Positions 44,207 to 53,219 are shown, counted from the first letter of the stretch. The stretch: DNA of 64,000 nucleotides from [Eubacterium] cellulosolvens LD2006 (GCF_000621585.1 NZ_JHXY01000005.1:1-64000); one strand, 5' to 3'. Numbers and translations: made by a program. Notes: generated by a model not told the origin, from the letters alone.

Positions 44207-45121
44207 TTACTGTATGATCCTGATTTTGCCAATAAGCGGCACTTCCTTCATCGTTCCGTTGCATGCGCTGATGATTCCGATGAACCAGCATACAACAATG
44301 AAGATCTCCCAGAACCAGCCGAGGATCGGAATGAATCCGATCAGGGCGAACAGGTTGATCACAAGCGCCTGATTGATATGGAAGGTGACAAAGGGAGAAC
44401 GGACGCCGTTCGGATTGCTGCTTCCCACACAGATCGCGATGATCCAGCCGATCCATGTAATATAGGCAACAATTCCCATTCCCTTGTCCGGGCCGTTGTA
44501 TGTGCCGTAACCGCCGTAGGGCGCGTTGTTGTATGGCTGTCCTGTGTACTGGTTGTTGTACTGGGCGCCGTTGTTATACTGAGCACCGCCATACGGACCG
44601 TTGTTATACTGGCCGCCACCGTACGGACCGTTGTTCTGGGCACCGTACTGGGCATTGTTGTACTGAGCCCCGCCGTACGGACCGTTGTTATACTGGCCGC
44701 AGTTGTTCTGTCCAATGTTGTAGGGGGCGGTGCTGTACGGGTTTGAGCCGTACGCGTTGTTGTTCTGTGTGTTGTACGGATCGCTATTGCAGGAACCGTT
44801 GTACTGACCCTCCGTGCCTGCGCCGTACGCGCCTCTGTTATACGAATTGTCTGCAGATGTGCCTCCGAACGCGCCGCCGTTATATGTGTTGTCTGCGGAT
44901 GCGTTGCTGAAAGCACCTGTATTCGTCGACTCGAACGGATCGCTCGTGTAAGAACCGCTGCTGCTGTTTCCAAAAATATCCGTGTTGTTCCGGTCTGCGA
45001 CGGACGCATCTGCCGAAACACCACTCACATCTTTTCCACAGGAGCTGCAAAATTTCGCATTTTCTTCTATATCTGCTCCACAATATGGACATTTCCCCGT
45101 CTTGTTCAAATCCACTGCCAA
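44207..45121 (-). CDS. Zinc-ribbon membrane protein with Tyr/Asn/Gly repeats
   Basis: A 304-aa protein. A zinc ribbon (CPYC at 11-14 and CSSC at 25-28) is followed by a long low-complexity region (about 35-215) with repeats of the form QYNNGPYGGAQ. The C-terminus (about 217-300) has two or three hydrophobic segments typical of DUF4870-like proteins (GIVAYITWIGWIIAI, PFVTFHINQALVINLF). The His in FHINQAL is characteristic. Function is unknown; such proteins sit in the membrane with the repeat in the cytosol and may phase-separate or bind partners. A terminator and an AT-rich promoter (TATAAT at 45194-45199) make it monocistronic. Confidence 0.8.
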   Translation of the reverse strand: MAVDLNKTGKCPYCGADIEENAKFCSSCGKDVSGVSADASVADRNNTDIFGNSSSGSYTSDPFESTNTGAFSNASADNTYNGGAFGGTSADNSYNRGAYGAGTEGQYNGSCNSDPYNTQNNNAYGSNPYSTAPYNIGQNNCGQYNNGPYGGAQYNNAQYGAQNNGPYGGGQYNNGPYGGAQYNNGAQYNNQYTGQPYNNAPYGGYGTYNGPDKGMGIVAYITWIGWIIAICVGSSNPNGVRSPFVTFHINQALVINLFALIGFIPILGWFWEIFIVVCWFIGIISACNGTMKEVPLIGKIRIIQ

Positions 45122-45374
45122 GTTTTCTTACCTCCTCGTAGATCTCATCTCAATAAACTTCTTTTGAAGTAGTCTCAAAAGAATATAGGAAGTATTATAT
45201 CATATTTTTACTTATTTTTATGAAAGATTCTGCAAATCCGGAACATTTTCTACCGATTACCGTTCCGTCCGCCCGTATGCGCATGGCATCTGTCATTTTA
45301 TTGCCGTCAATGCAGGCATCCCTGCATTTTGCCCATTTGCTTCTTCCTCTGTTTCCAGCCAAAAAGAACGCTGT

Positions 45375-45947
45375 TCACTCTGCTCTTCCCAGCCGGAAGG
45401 CTTCCCTGTTCATCTCCAGGAACTTCGCCGGAACGACCGCCTCAAGAGCGCTCAGCCATTCTCCCTCGGAAAAATCAAAGTATCTGGACAGTCTGCCCAT
45501 CAACACAATATTGACCGCTTTGGAAGAGCCGGCTTCTTCGGCCACGCTGAGGCAGTCCATCGCGTCCACGTCCGCTCCCTCGGCACGCATTTTTTCCACG
45601 AGATTCTCCGGATACTGCGCGGCTCCCGTGATGACCGGCATCGGATTCATCTGCTGGGTGTTGGTGACGAGCTTTCCGCCTTTCTTCAGGAAGGGCAGCC
45701 ATCTGGCCGCCTCCAAAAGCTCGAAGGATACGATATAATCCGCCTCACCCTTTTCGATCAGCGGAGATGCCACGTCATCGCCGTAGCGCACATAGGTGAC
45801 GACGCTTCCGCCCCGCTGGCTCATGCCATGTACTTCGGATACTTTTACGTCAAATCCCTTCATCAGAAACAGCTGTCCCAGCATCTTGCTGGCCAGAAGG
45901 GTTCCCTGTCCGCCGACGCCGACGATCATGATATTCTTTGTTTCCAT
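45375..45947 (-). CDS. iorB: Indolepyruvate:ferredoxin oxidoreductase beta subunit
   Basis: The gamma-type domain subunit of IOR, 190 aa, with VGVGGQGTLLASKMLG (residues 8-23), VSEVHGMSQRGGSV and the ADYIVSFELLEAARWLPFLKKGG segment. I start it at METKNIM (ATG 45945-45947), where iorA ends (TGATG), in keeping with tight subunit coupling. Together with IorA it oxidatively decarboxylates aryl-pyruvates from aromatic amino acids to aryl-acetyl-CoA with reduction of ferredoxin. Confidence 0.93.
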   Translation of the reverse strand: METKNIMIVGVGGQGTLLASKMLGQLFLMKGFDVKVSEVHGMSQRGGSVVTYVRYGDDVASPLIEKGEADYIVSFELLEAARWLPFLKKGGKLVTNTQQMNPMPVITGAAQYPENLVEKMRAEGADVDAMDCLSVAEEAGSSKAVNIVLMGRLSRYFDFSEGEWLSALEAVVPAKFLEMNREAFRLGRAE

Positions 45948-47767
45948 CACTGCTCTCCTCCCTCTGACCTGCTTCTCTGATCCATCTCCCATCTGCTGAT
46001 TCCGGGCTTTATGGAAGCGTGCGGATTGTTTTCCGAATCCAGGATTGCGCCCGGTTTGCACATCTGCTGGCAGACGCCGCAGCCCACGCACTGGTTCGGA
46101 TCGATCACCGACTTGCCGTCCTTCATGGACAGGGAAGGGCAGCCGATCTTCATACAGGATTTACAGCCGACGCACTTGTCGTTGTCCACATGGAAGGCCG
46201 GTTGATGTTTCACATATTTCAGAAGGGCACAGGGACGGCGACTGATGATCACCGACGGCTCTTTGCATGCCAGTTCTTCTCCGATGATCTGATCGCAGGC
46301 CTTCAGATCATAAGGATCCACGACGCGGACTCTTTCTCTGTCGAAGCCCATGGCCAGGCAGAGCGCTTCCAGATCAATTCTTCCCGCCGGATCACCTTTG
46401 AGGGAATAGCCGGTCGTCGGGTTCTGCTGATGTCCGGTCATTCCTGTGATGGAATTGTCCAGAATGATGGAAACCGAATTGCTGCGGTTGTAAGCGATAT
46501 TTGCCAGTCCCGTCATGCCGGAGTGCATGAAGGTGGAATCACCGATGACGCCGACGGTGTGTGCCTCGGCCTCGGCGCCGCGGGCCTTGTTGAAGCCGTG
46601 CATACCGGAGAGGGACGCGCCCATGCACACATTGAGATCCATGGTGTTCAATGGTGCCACCGCGCCGAGGGTGTAGCAGCCGATATCGCCGTAAACCATA
46701 CAGTTGTGTTTCTTCAATGTATAGAACAGTCCTCTGTGCGGGCAGCCCGAACACATCAGCGGCGGCCGTCCCGGAATCGGATCCTCGACTGCCATCGTCT
46801 CCTTCGCCGGAAGGGACATGCAGTCAGCGATGATCTTCTGGGAAAACTCGTCCACCATCGGGAATAGATTTTTTCCGTCGACCTTGATTCCGAGCGCTTT
46901 GCAGTGATTCTCGATCACCGGATCCAGCTCCTCGATGACGATCACGCGATCCACAGACTCTGCGAAGGCGCGGACCTTCTCTACCGGAAGCGGGTTGATC
47001 ATACCGAGTTTCAGGATGCTGTATTTCTTGCCAAAGACCTCGCGGGCATACTGATAGCAGGTTCCGGAGGTGATGATTCCGATGCTTGCATCCTCTCCCG
47101 GAACGACGAAGTTGATCGGATCTTTCTCCGCAAGCTCTGTCAGTGCCAGCGTCCTCTTCTCGACTTTGTAGTGGGCGCGCTTTGCCTGTGCCGGCATCAT
47201 GACACGCTCCTGATCCTTCTCGTAGGGAAGGAGTTCTCTCTCCTGCCGGTCGGCTGTATCCACAATTCCCTGGGAATGGGAGATTCTTGTGCACATGCGC
47301 AGGAACACCGGCGTCTTGTACTCCTCGGAAATCTCATAGGCGCGGACCGCAAATGCTTTTGCCTCCGCCGAGCTCGACGGCTCCAGCATCGGAAGCTTCG
47401 CCGCGATCGCGTAATGACGGGAATCCTGCTCGTTCTGGGAAGAATGCATGCCCGGATCGTCCGCCACGCAGATCACCAGTCCTGCGTTCACGCCGATATA
47501 GGAGATGGAAAAAAGCGGATCCGCCGCAACGTTCAGACCGACGTGCTTCATCGCACACGCAGCACGTCTGCCTCCCAGGCTCGCGCCAAAGGCTGCCTCC
47601 AGAGCAACCTTCTCGTTCGGCGCCCACTCACAGTAGATCTCCTCAAATTCCGCTGCTTCCTCGGTGATCTCCGTACTCGGAGTTCCCGGATAGCTCGATA
47701 TAAAACCGCAGCCCGCCTCATACAGACCGCGGGCAACAGCCTTGTTGCCTAACATCAGTTGTTTCAT
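45947..47767 (-). CDS. iorA: Indolepyruvate:ferredoxin oxidoreductase alpha subunit
   Basis: The catalytic TPP-dependent subunit, 606 aa. N-terminal pyrimidine-type domain (YEAGCGFISSYPGTPSTEITE), TPP-binding core (MCSGCPHRGLFYTLKK, GDIGCYTLGAVAPLN, GDSTFMHSG), and a C-terminal ferredoxin domain with two 4Fe-4S motifs, CVGCKSCMKIGC and CVGCGVCQQMCK. Known members act on indolepyruvate, phenylpyruvate and hydroxyphenylpyruvate. It is directly coupled to iorB. Confidence 0.95.
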   Translation of the reverse strand: MKQLMLGNKAVARGLYEAGCGFISSYPGTPSTEITEEAAEFEEIYCEWAPNEKVALEAAFGASLGGRRAACAMKHVGLNVAADPLFSISYIGVNAGLVICVADDPGMHSSQNEQDSRHYAIAAKLPMLEPSSSAEAKAFAVRAYEISEEYKTPVFLRMCTRISHSQGIVDTADRQERELLPYEKDQERVMMPAQAKRAHYKVEKRTLALTELAEKDPINFVVPGEDASIGIITSGTCYQYAREVFGKKYSILKLGMINPLPVEKVRAFAESVDRVIVIEELDPVIENHCKALGIKVDGKNLFPMVDEFSQKIIADCMSLPAKETMAVEDPIPGRPPLMCSGCPHRGLFYTLKKHNCMVYGDIGCYTLGAVAPLNTMDLNVCMGASLSGMHGFNKARGAEAEAHTVGVIGDSTFMHSGMTGLANIAYNRSNSVSIILDNSITGMTGHQQNPTTGYSLKGDPAGRIDLEALCLAMGFDRERVRVVDPYDLKACDQIIGEELACKEPSVIISRRPCALLKYVKHQPAFHVDNDKCVGCKSCMKIGCPSLSMKDGKSVIDPNQCVGCGVCQQMCKPGAILDSENNPHASIKPGISRWEMDQRSRSEGGEQ

Positions 47768-47819
47768 TGCTGTTCATCCTTTCTTCTGTTTCACATTCAC
47801 AGGCACGCCCGTCCTGCGA

Positions 47820-47890
47820 AGCATCGCTGTGCATCTAAGCGGAGCGTTTTATCTCATAGGAAATACGAAGCAATTTCCTGTTGAGAGAAA
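47820..47890 (+). repeat. Family I repeat, 3' fragment upstream of iorA
   Basis: TGTGCATCTAAGCGGAGCGTTTTAT (from 47828) leads into an imperfect hairpin TTTTATCTCATAGGAAAT...ATTTCCTGTTGAGAGAAAA. It is shared almost base for base with the copies at 19171 and 23758 in its first part. Confidence 0.6.
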
Positions 47891-47983
47891 AAAATCCCGA
47901 CACAGCAATACCCCGAACCCTGCAAATGTTACCGCCTGATCCGGAGTATGTTTTTTAAAGCTCTTTTATTTGTTTACACCCGA

Positions 47984-49636
47984 TCAAAGTGACTCCGTGC
48001 TCATATTGATTTCCTGAGCAACCAGTTTCTCCGCTCCGTATTTCCTGCGAAGAGCCGGTTTCTCGATCTTGCCGGTCGCGTTTCTCGGAACGTCCGCAAA
48101 AATGATTTTTCTCGGTCTCTTGTATCTCGCAAGGCCGCCGCAGAATTCGTCGATCTCCTCCTCGGTCGCTTCCATGCCCTGCTTGAGCTGGATGATGGCG
48201 CCCGGAATCTCGCCGAGACGCTTGTCCGGAAGTCCGATAACCGCGACGTCGTTGATTTTCTCGTGTCCGCGCAGATAGTCCTCGATCTCAACCGGATAGA
48301 TGTTCTCGCCGCCCATGACGATGACATCTTTCTTGCGGTCTACCAGATAGTAGAAGCCGTCCTCGTCCTGCACCGCTACGTCTCCTGTGCGAAGCCAGCC
48401 ATCTCCCGGAAGGGACTCCGCGGAGGCCTCGTCGTTCTTGTAATAGCACTCCATGACGCCCGGTCCCTTGACACAGAGCTCACCCTCATGGCCGCGCTCA
48501 ACCTCGGTGTAGTCCTCGTTGACGATCTTGCACTGCCAGTTGTATCCGGGGATTCCGATGGCGCCGACTTTGTGCTCGTTTCCGATTCCAAGGTGTACAC
48601 AGCCGGGACCTGTGGACTCGGAGAGTCCGTAGTTTGTGTCGTACTGATGATCCGGGAAGTAATCCTTCCAGTGCCGGACCAGTGCCGGCGGCACAGGCTG
48701 GGCACCGATGTGCATGAGCCTCCACTGCGCCAGCTCGTAGTCCTCCATCTTCAGGTCTCCTCTGTCGAGGGCGTCGAGAATATCCTGCGCCCACGGCACG
48801 AGAAGCCATACAATCGTGCACTTCTCGTCGGAGACAGCCTTCAGGATAACATCCGGGCTCGTTCCCTTCAGAAGGATCGCGCGGCTTCCGGAGATCAGGC
48901 TTCCGAACCAGTGCATCTTCGCGCCGGTGTGGTAGAGCGGCGGAATGCAGAGAAAAACATCGTCGTGCGTCTGCAGATGATGTTTCTGCTCCATCTGCGC
49001 CGACTGGGTCAGCGATCTGTGTTTGTGCAGAATTGCCTTCGGGAAGCCTGTGGTTCCCGAGGAAAAATAGATTGCGGCCAGATCATCGTCTGTCAGCGGA
49101 ATCAGCGGCGGCTGGCTGGAACAGTCGGCCACCATTTCCAGGTAGTTGTCCGCAAAGGTCGGACAGTTTTCTCCGACATAGATCAGCAGTCTGTTTTTGC
49201 AGAGTTTTTCATCGATGGCCTCGATTCGTCCGATGAACTGCGGTCCGAAGAACAACACATCCACATCCGCGAGATCCGCGCAGTAGAGAATCTCCTCCGC
49301 GGAATAGCGGAAGTTGAACGGAACGGCGATCGCTCCGGTCTTCAGAATTCCAAAATAAATCGGCAGCCACTCCAGACTGTTCATCATCAGAATCGCTACC
49401 TTGTCACCCTTTTCGATTCCTCTTGAAAGAAGCATGTTCGCCACGCGGTTCGCTTTCTCGTCAAAGACGCTCCAGGTGATCTCGTGCCGGTACGGCCGGT
49501 CCTCTGTCTGCTGAATCAGCGAATAGTCTTTCCAGGTAATCCTTCTATTTTCTTTCATGGCCGGGTTCAGCTCCACAAGAGCCACCTCGTTGCCGTAAAG
49601 TCTGGCGTTTTTCTCCAGTAAATCCGTAATAGGCAT
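47984..49636 (-). CDS. AMP-forming acyl-CoA (aryl-acetate-type) ligase
   Basis: Activates a carboxylic acid to its acyl-CoA with ATP. From ATG 49636 it has 550 aa; a GGAGGGG site lies upstream and the preceding 20 in-frame residues are not conserved-looking. The P-loop is IYFSSGTTGFPKAI, with YGLSESTG, GWLRTGDVAV and the catalytic Lys in RNATGKIEK. The protein is like medium-chain or phenylacetate-type ligases. It lies upstream of iorAB, a recurrent pairing in aryl-pyruvate fermentation, with a separate promoter and a palindromic operator. Confidence 0.88.
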   Translation of the reverse strand: MPITDLLEKNARLYGNEVALVELNPAMKENRRITWKDYSLIQQTEDRPYRHEITWSVFDEKANRVANMLLSRGIEKGDKVAILMMNSLEWLPIYFGILKTGAIAVPFNFRYSAEEILYCADLADVDVLFFGPQFIGRIEAIDEKLCKNRLLIYVGENCPTFADNYLEMVADCSSQPPLIPLTDDDLAAIYFSSGTTGFPKAILHKHRSLTQSAQMEQKHHLQTHDDVFLCIPPLYHTGAKMHWFGSLISGSRAILLKGTSPDVILKAVSDEKCTIVWLLVPWAQDILDALDRGDLKMEDYELAQWRLMHIGAQPVPPALVRHWKDYFPDHQYDTNYGLSESTGPGCVHLGIGNEHKVGAIGIPGYNWQCKIVNEDYTEVERGHEGELCVKGPGVMECYYKNDEASAESLPGDGWLRTGDVAVQDEDGFYYLVDRKKDVIVMGGENIYPVEIEDYLRGHEKINDVAVIGLPDKRLGEIPGAIIQLKQGMEATEEEIDEFCGGLARYKRPRKIIFADVPRNATGKIEKPALRRKYGAEKLVAQEINMSTESL

Positions 49637-49704
49637 TGCTACTCTTCCCCTCCATTCCAGCTTCCCGTCTTTCCCGGGAGCTGCTTCCTCTGTCATGAAA
49701 TGTA

Positions 49705-49718
49705 ACGCTTTAAAGCGT
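49705..49718. promoter_or_regulatory. Perfect 14-bp palindrome, candidate operator of the CoA ligase gene
   Basis: ACGCTTTAAAGCGT is perfectly self-complementary and lies just downstream of the expected start of transcription (the -10 is at 49736-49741). A repressor bound here would block initiation or elongation. Confidence 0.55.
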
Positions 49719-49735
49719 AAAAATCACATATACTT

Positions 49736-49764
49736 ATATTAACAATTGTACAGGTTCATGACAA
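49736..49764 (-). promoter_or_regulatory. Promoter of the CoA ligase gene
   Basis: On the minus strand, TTGTCA (49759-49764) and TAATAT (49736-49741) are 17 bp apart. Confidence 0.7.
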
Positions 49765-49778
49765 GCGGAAAAGTCAGT

Positions 49779-49828
49779 AAAAATAACGGGATCGCCGCCC
49801 AATCTGTGCAGTGATCCCGTTATTTTTT
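49779..49828. terminator. Terminator after the Ser/Thr-rich surface protein gene
   Basis: AAATAACGGGATC (49781-49793) and GATCCCGTTATTT (49813-49825) are perfect arms with A and T runs outside them, so it can work in both directions. It separates the 49869 gene from the CoA ligase promoter. Confidence 0.85.
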
Positions 49829-49868
49829 CTCTGTCCGAAGCGGACAGCTCTATCGTGTTTTGTTTTTC

Positions 49869-50381
49869 TCACTTCGCGGAGTTCTGTCTTTTCGCCATCA
49901 GATCTTCGTTGTGATTCGCACGAAGCTGATTGAGACGAAGATGCATGAAGCCTGCCAGAAGAAGGAACGCTGCCGCAAAGAGCTCCACATACGGAAGAAT
50001 CTGATCGCCGTATCCGGTGTTTGCAGCTTTTACGGTTGTCACGTTTGTTCCCGTGTTATAGGAAGCCGCGCTTCCTGCCGGCGCGCTGTCTTTGGCGTCG
50101 ACATCTGTTCCAGCGCCCGTCGTGCTTGTCGCGGAAGTTCCTGTAGCCGCGGAAGATGTGGATACAGAAGTCGATGTACTCTGACCGGAAGACGATGTAG
50201 CAGAAGATGCCGAAGATGAAGAGGTTGCCGATACGGCCGACGCACCTGTATTCTTTGTTCCCGCTCCGCTGTTACCGACAATATTCACAGCTCCGCTTCC
50301 GGCAAATACCGCTGTTGTGCAGCCAAACACCATCACCGACGCGGCAATAACTACAATCATTTTTTTGATGTTCTTTTTCAT
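49869..50381 (-). CDS. Small Ser/Thr-rich surface protein
   Basis: A 170-aa protein. Residues 1-27 form a signal peptide (KKMIVVIAASVMVFGCTTAVFA). About 40-100 is a Ser/Thr/Ala low-complexity region, likely extracellular and disordered. Near the C-terminus, ILPYVELFAAAFLLLAGFMHL is a membrane helix followed by a basic tail (RLNQLRANH), the topology of a wall- or membrane-anchored stalk, although the LPxTG sortase motif is absent (ILPYVE stands at that place). No family recognised. Confidence 0.65.
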   Translation of the reverse strand: MKKNIKKMIVVIAASVMVFGCTTAVFAGSGAVNIVGNSGAGTKNTGASAVSATSSSSASSATSSSGQSTSTSVSTSSAATGTSATSTTGAGTDVDAKDSAPAGSAASYNTGTNVTTVKAANTGYGDQILPYVELFAAAFLLLAGFMHLRLNQLRANHNEDLMAKRQNSAK

Positions 50382-50511
50382 CTTGTACTCTCCCTCATCT
50401 TTAAGCTTTTATTTTTAATGTATTACGAATTTATTAATAATTGTTGCTTGCAAGGGAGATTATAGCACAGCTTCACTAACGACGGAAGTACTTTTTTAAT
50501 TATTTTTTAAT

Positions 50512-50552
50512 AAAAAACGCCCGCAAACTATATATAGTTCGCAGACGTTTTG
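50512..50552 (-). terminator. Rho-independent terminator of the flippase gene
   Basis: On the minus strand, AACGTCTGCGAACTA and TAGTTTGCGGGCGTT flank a TATA loop and are followed by TTTTATTAAAAA. Confidence 0.8.
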
Positions 50553-50613
50553 TTGGTGCTATATATTGTTTTTTCTTCCGGAGATTCGTTTAATATTTAT
50601 GTAACATTTCCGT

Positions 50614-52245
50614 TTATTTGAAAATCCGGATCATTTTCAGGAGACGCACCAGCTTCGATCCCATCGGAAATCTTCTCAGTTCGTCCTCTGTGATCTTCGA
50701 AATGATCACGTAGAGTACCAGATAAATAAACATCGCCACGATCACCGCCACCAACAGGCCGATGAACGGTCTTCTTGTGAGCAGAAAGAGAAGATAATAG
50801 ATGATCCATGCGCCGGCGCCCATGAATACGGAGGCGATCAACGGCTCCACATAGGTCTTGCGGATCTCATGTCTGGTTCCCAGATACTTGTGCATGGAGT
50901 AGATGTTCAGCACGCAGCACACCACCGAGAATACGATGTTCGAGAGCATGACCGCGTAGATGTCGAGTCCCGGAAGCGCCACCAGCATAGCCGCAAGACT
51001 CACCAGATTGACCAGCAGTGAGATTCCCGCGTTGATCAGTGCCGTGTTCTGCTTGCCGATCGCCTGAAGCACGCCTCCTGTGATAATAGAGAAGGAATCC
51101 GTCACGACAAAAACAGAACCGGTCAGAAGCAGTCTGGCCGCCAGTGTGCTGGCCGACGGAAAAAGCACGCCCATAATCGGATAGGCAAGCACCGTGAGTC
51201 CCACCATGGCGGGAATACAGATGAACATGCTCAGCCGAAGGGTCTGATTTACCTGCTCATTGGCCTCGTCGATCCTGTTGATGGCATATTTGCCGGAGAC
51301 CTCCGGCATCATGGCAGAGGTGCTGGCCGAAGCCAGTGCCAGCGGAATACCAACCAGCGGTACATAGTAGTTGCTGTACTCGCCGTAGGAGGCGGTCACC
51401 AGCGTATCCTTGATGCCGTGCCATCCCTGAATCGCGGCATAGAGGTAACTGTCCAGATAAGCGCTGCAGTTGTAAATAAAGGAAGTAAAAATGATGGGCG
51501 TGATCATGATCACCAGCATTTTTACGATATCCTGATAGGTCTCCTTGTCGGGAGCCTTATCTCTTGCCACTCTCTTGCGGAAATAATTCCGGTTCACATA
51601 GTACACAAAGCCCATGAACAGAAGTCCCACCAGAACGCCCGCTCCGGTACCGATAGTTCCTCCCATGGCTCCGTAGACAGCGGCGTTGTGTCCGCCGCCC
51701 GGCGCCATCGCGCGGATGAGAAGCCAGGCTGCCAAGATGCTGACCGCAGCGTTCATGATCTGCTCCAGAATCTGGGAGATGGAGGTAGGTGTCATGGTTC
51801 TGTGCGCCTGGAAGTATCCCCGGAGTACCCCGAGAATTGCCGAGAGAAAAATGGTCGGCGCCAGTGCCCGGAGAGCCGGCAGCGCATTCTGCTGCGTGGC
51901 CGGGAGCAGGAAGCTTCCGAAGAACCAGCAGAACAGCGCCGTGACTCCGCCTACCACAACTGCGTAGAGCATGGAAGCCTTGAAAATCTTTTCAGCACTC
52001 TTATATCGTTTCTGCGCAAGTTTTTCCGAGATAATCTTCGATGTCGCCATGGGAATACTGTATGACGAGATCAGAAGAAGAATGGAATACAGGTTACTCG
52101 CGAAACCATAGTATCCCAGTCCGACAGATCCGAGGATTTCTCCCAGGGGTCTTCTGTACAGCAAGCCGATCACGCGCGAGATGATCGAGGCGATCATCAG
52201 AACGGACGCGTTCCTGACCAGGTTGCTATTTTTTTGTTCAGACAT
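50614..52245 (-). CDS. MOP-family lipid flippase, SpoVB/YtgP-like
   Basis: A 543-aa integral membrane protein with about 14 hydrophobic segments, the MurJ/SpoVB/YtgP layout of the MVF family that flips lipid-linked wall or polysaccharide precursors. Segments include NASVLMIASIISRVIGLLYR at the N-terminus and GYYGFASNLYSILLLIS, both typical. YtgP-type proteins are lipid II flippases and SpoVB ones act in spore cortex synthesis; I cannot separate them. It lies just downstream of ung. Confidence 0.82.
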   Translation of the reverse strand: MSEQKNSNLVRNASVLMIASIISRVIGLLYRRPLGEILGSVGLGYYGFASNLYSILLLISSYSIPMATSKIISEKLAQKRYKSAEKIFKASMLYAVVVGGVTALFCWFFGSFLLPATQQNALPALRALAPTIFLSAILGVLRGYFQAHRTMTPTSISQILEQIMNAAVSILAAWLLIRAMAPGGGHNAAVYGAMGGTIGTGAGVLVGLLFMGFVYYVNRNYFRKRVARDKAPDKETYQDIVKMLVIMITPIIFTSFIYNCSAYLDSYLYAAIQGWHGIKDTLVTASYGEYSNYYVPLVGIPLALASASTSAMMPEVSGKYAINRIDEANEQVNQTLRLSMFICIPAMVGLTVLAYPIMGVLFPSASTLAARLLLTGSVFVVTDSFSIITGGVLQAIGKQNTALINAGISLLVNLVSLAAMLVALPGLDIYAVMLSNIVFSVVCCVLNIYSMHKYLGTRHEIRKTYVEPLIASVFMGAGAWIIYYLLFLLTRRPFIGLLVAVIVAMFIYLVLYVIISKITEDELRRFPMGSKLVRLLKMIRIFK

Positions 52246-52264
52246 ATCTTATAGAACTCCTTCG

Positions 52265-52939
52265 TTATCTGTTTTCTATCTGCCAGTCCACCGGCGCGAT
52301 CCCGTTTTGCTCCAGATACCGGTTCGCCTTCGAGAACGGTCTGCTGCCGAAGAATCCGCGGTAGGCCGAGAGCGGGCTCGGATGCGGCGCTTTCAGGATC
52401 AGATGCTTCGGGTTGGTGATCATGCTCTCTTTTTTCTGGGCAGGACGTCCCCAGAGGATGAAGACCATGGGACGATCCTGATTCGCAAGCGCCCGGATGG
52501 CTGCATCCGTGAATTCCTCCCAGCCGATGTTTTTGTGAGAGTTCGCCTCGTGCGCCCGCACGGTGAGCACGGTGTTCAGCAGCATCACGCCCTGTCTCGC
52601 CCACTTCTCCAGGTAGCCGTTGTCCGGCACGTAGCAGCCCAGGTCGTCCTTCAGTTCCTGATAAATATTGACCAGGGACGGTGGAATCGCCACGCCGGGT
52701 TTCACGGAGAAGGAGAGACCGTGAGCCTGCCCCTCCTCGTGATAAGGATCCTGTCCCAGGATCACCACTTTCACCTGATCCAGCGGGGTGAAGTGAAAGG
52801 CGTTGAAGATGTCATCCGACGGCGGATAGCACCGGTGGGTGTCATACTCCTGTTTCACGATGGTGAAGAGTTTTCTGTAGTATTCTTTGCCGAACTCGCC
52901 GCGGAGTTCTTCTTCCCATTTTCCTGTTAATGCGGGCAT
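52265..52939 (-). CDS. ung: Uracil-DNA glycosylase, family 1
   Basis: Removes uracil from DNA for base excision repair; 224 aa. The catalytic water-activating loop is GQDPYHEEGQAHGLSFSV with Asp, the uracil pocket includes VLTVRAHEANSH, and the DNA-intercalating loop is HPSPLSAYRGFFGSRPFSKAN. Length and motifs are normal for UNG. RBS GAGGAG precedes the ATG. The flippase gene begins 19 bp downstream of the stop. Confidence 0.96.
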   Translation of the reverse strand: MPALTGKWEEELRGEFGKEYYRKLFTIVKQEYDTHRCYPPSDDIFNAFHFTPLDQVKVVILGQDPYHEEGQAHGLSFSVKPGVAIPPSLVNIYQELKDDLGCYVPDNGYLEKWARQGVMLLNTVLTVRAHEANSHKNIGWEEFTDAAIRALANQDRPMVFILWGRPAQKKESMITNPKHLILKAPHPSPLSAYRGFFGSRPFSKANRYLEQNGIAPVDWQIENR

Positions 52940-52980
52940 GGTTGCTCCTCTTATCTTCTTTTATCTTATCTTATTCTTAT

Positions 52981-53078
52981 TTGCGTCAGGGGCAGAGCAT
53001 ACACGCTCACACGTCGCGGAAGTTGTCAGCGCTCCGCCGCCTATTGCAGGCGCTGTATGACTCTGCCGCCTGACGCAA
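52981..53078. repeat. MITE-like inverted-repeat element upstream of ung
   Basis: A 98-bp element with arms of about 27 bp: TTGCGTCAGGGGCAGAGCAT at the left and ATGACTCTGCCGCCTGACGC at the right, imperfectly complementary. CAGAGCATACAC also occurs in the terminal stem of family II copy 1, so it may be a distant relative. The remainder of the hisF-ung gap (53079-53219) shows nothing notable. Confidence 0.55.
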
Positions 53079-53219
53079 GCTTAGTCATCTCACAAGACAT
53101 TATAAATTGATTGCCCATCGCACTACTACAACAAAGCATTGAACCTTGTGTTCTCAAGTGACCGATCATAAATTCGATCTCGCATTCAAGAAACGATGCA
53201 CCTGTAATCTTACTCAAGT

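Noticed and set aside
44540-44720. DNA tandem repeats as a mobile or CRISPR-like element
   Set aside because: The repeats are in frame and encode the QYNNGPYGG repeats of a protein.
44500-44910. Cysteine-rich plus-strand frame that looks like a repeat peptide
   Set aside because: It is the antisense of the Tyr/Asn/Gly repeats of the zinc-ribbon protein; the Cys pattern comes from reversed codons.
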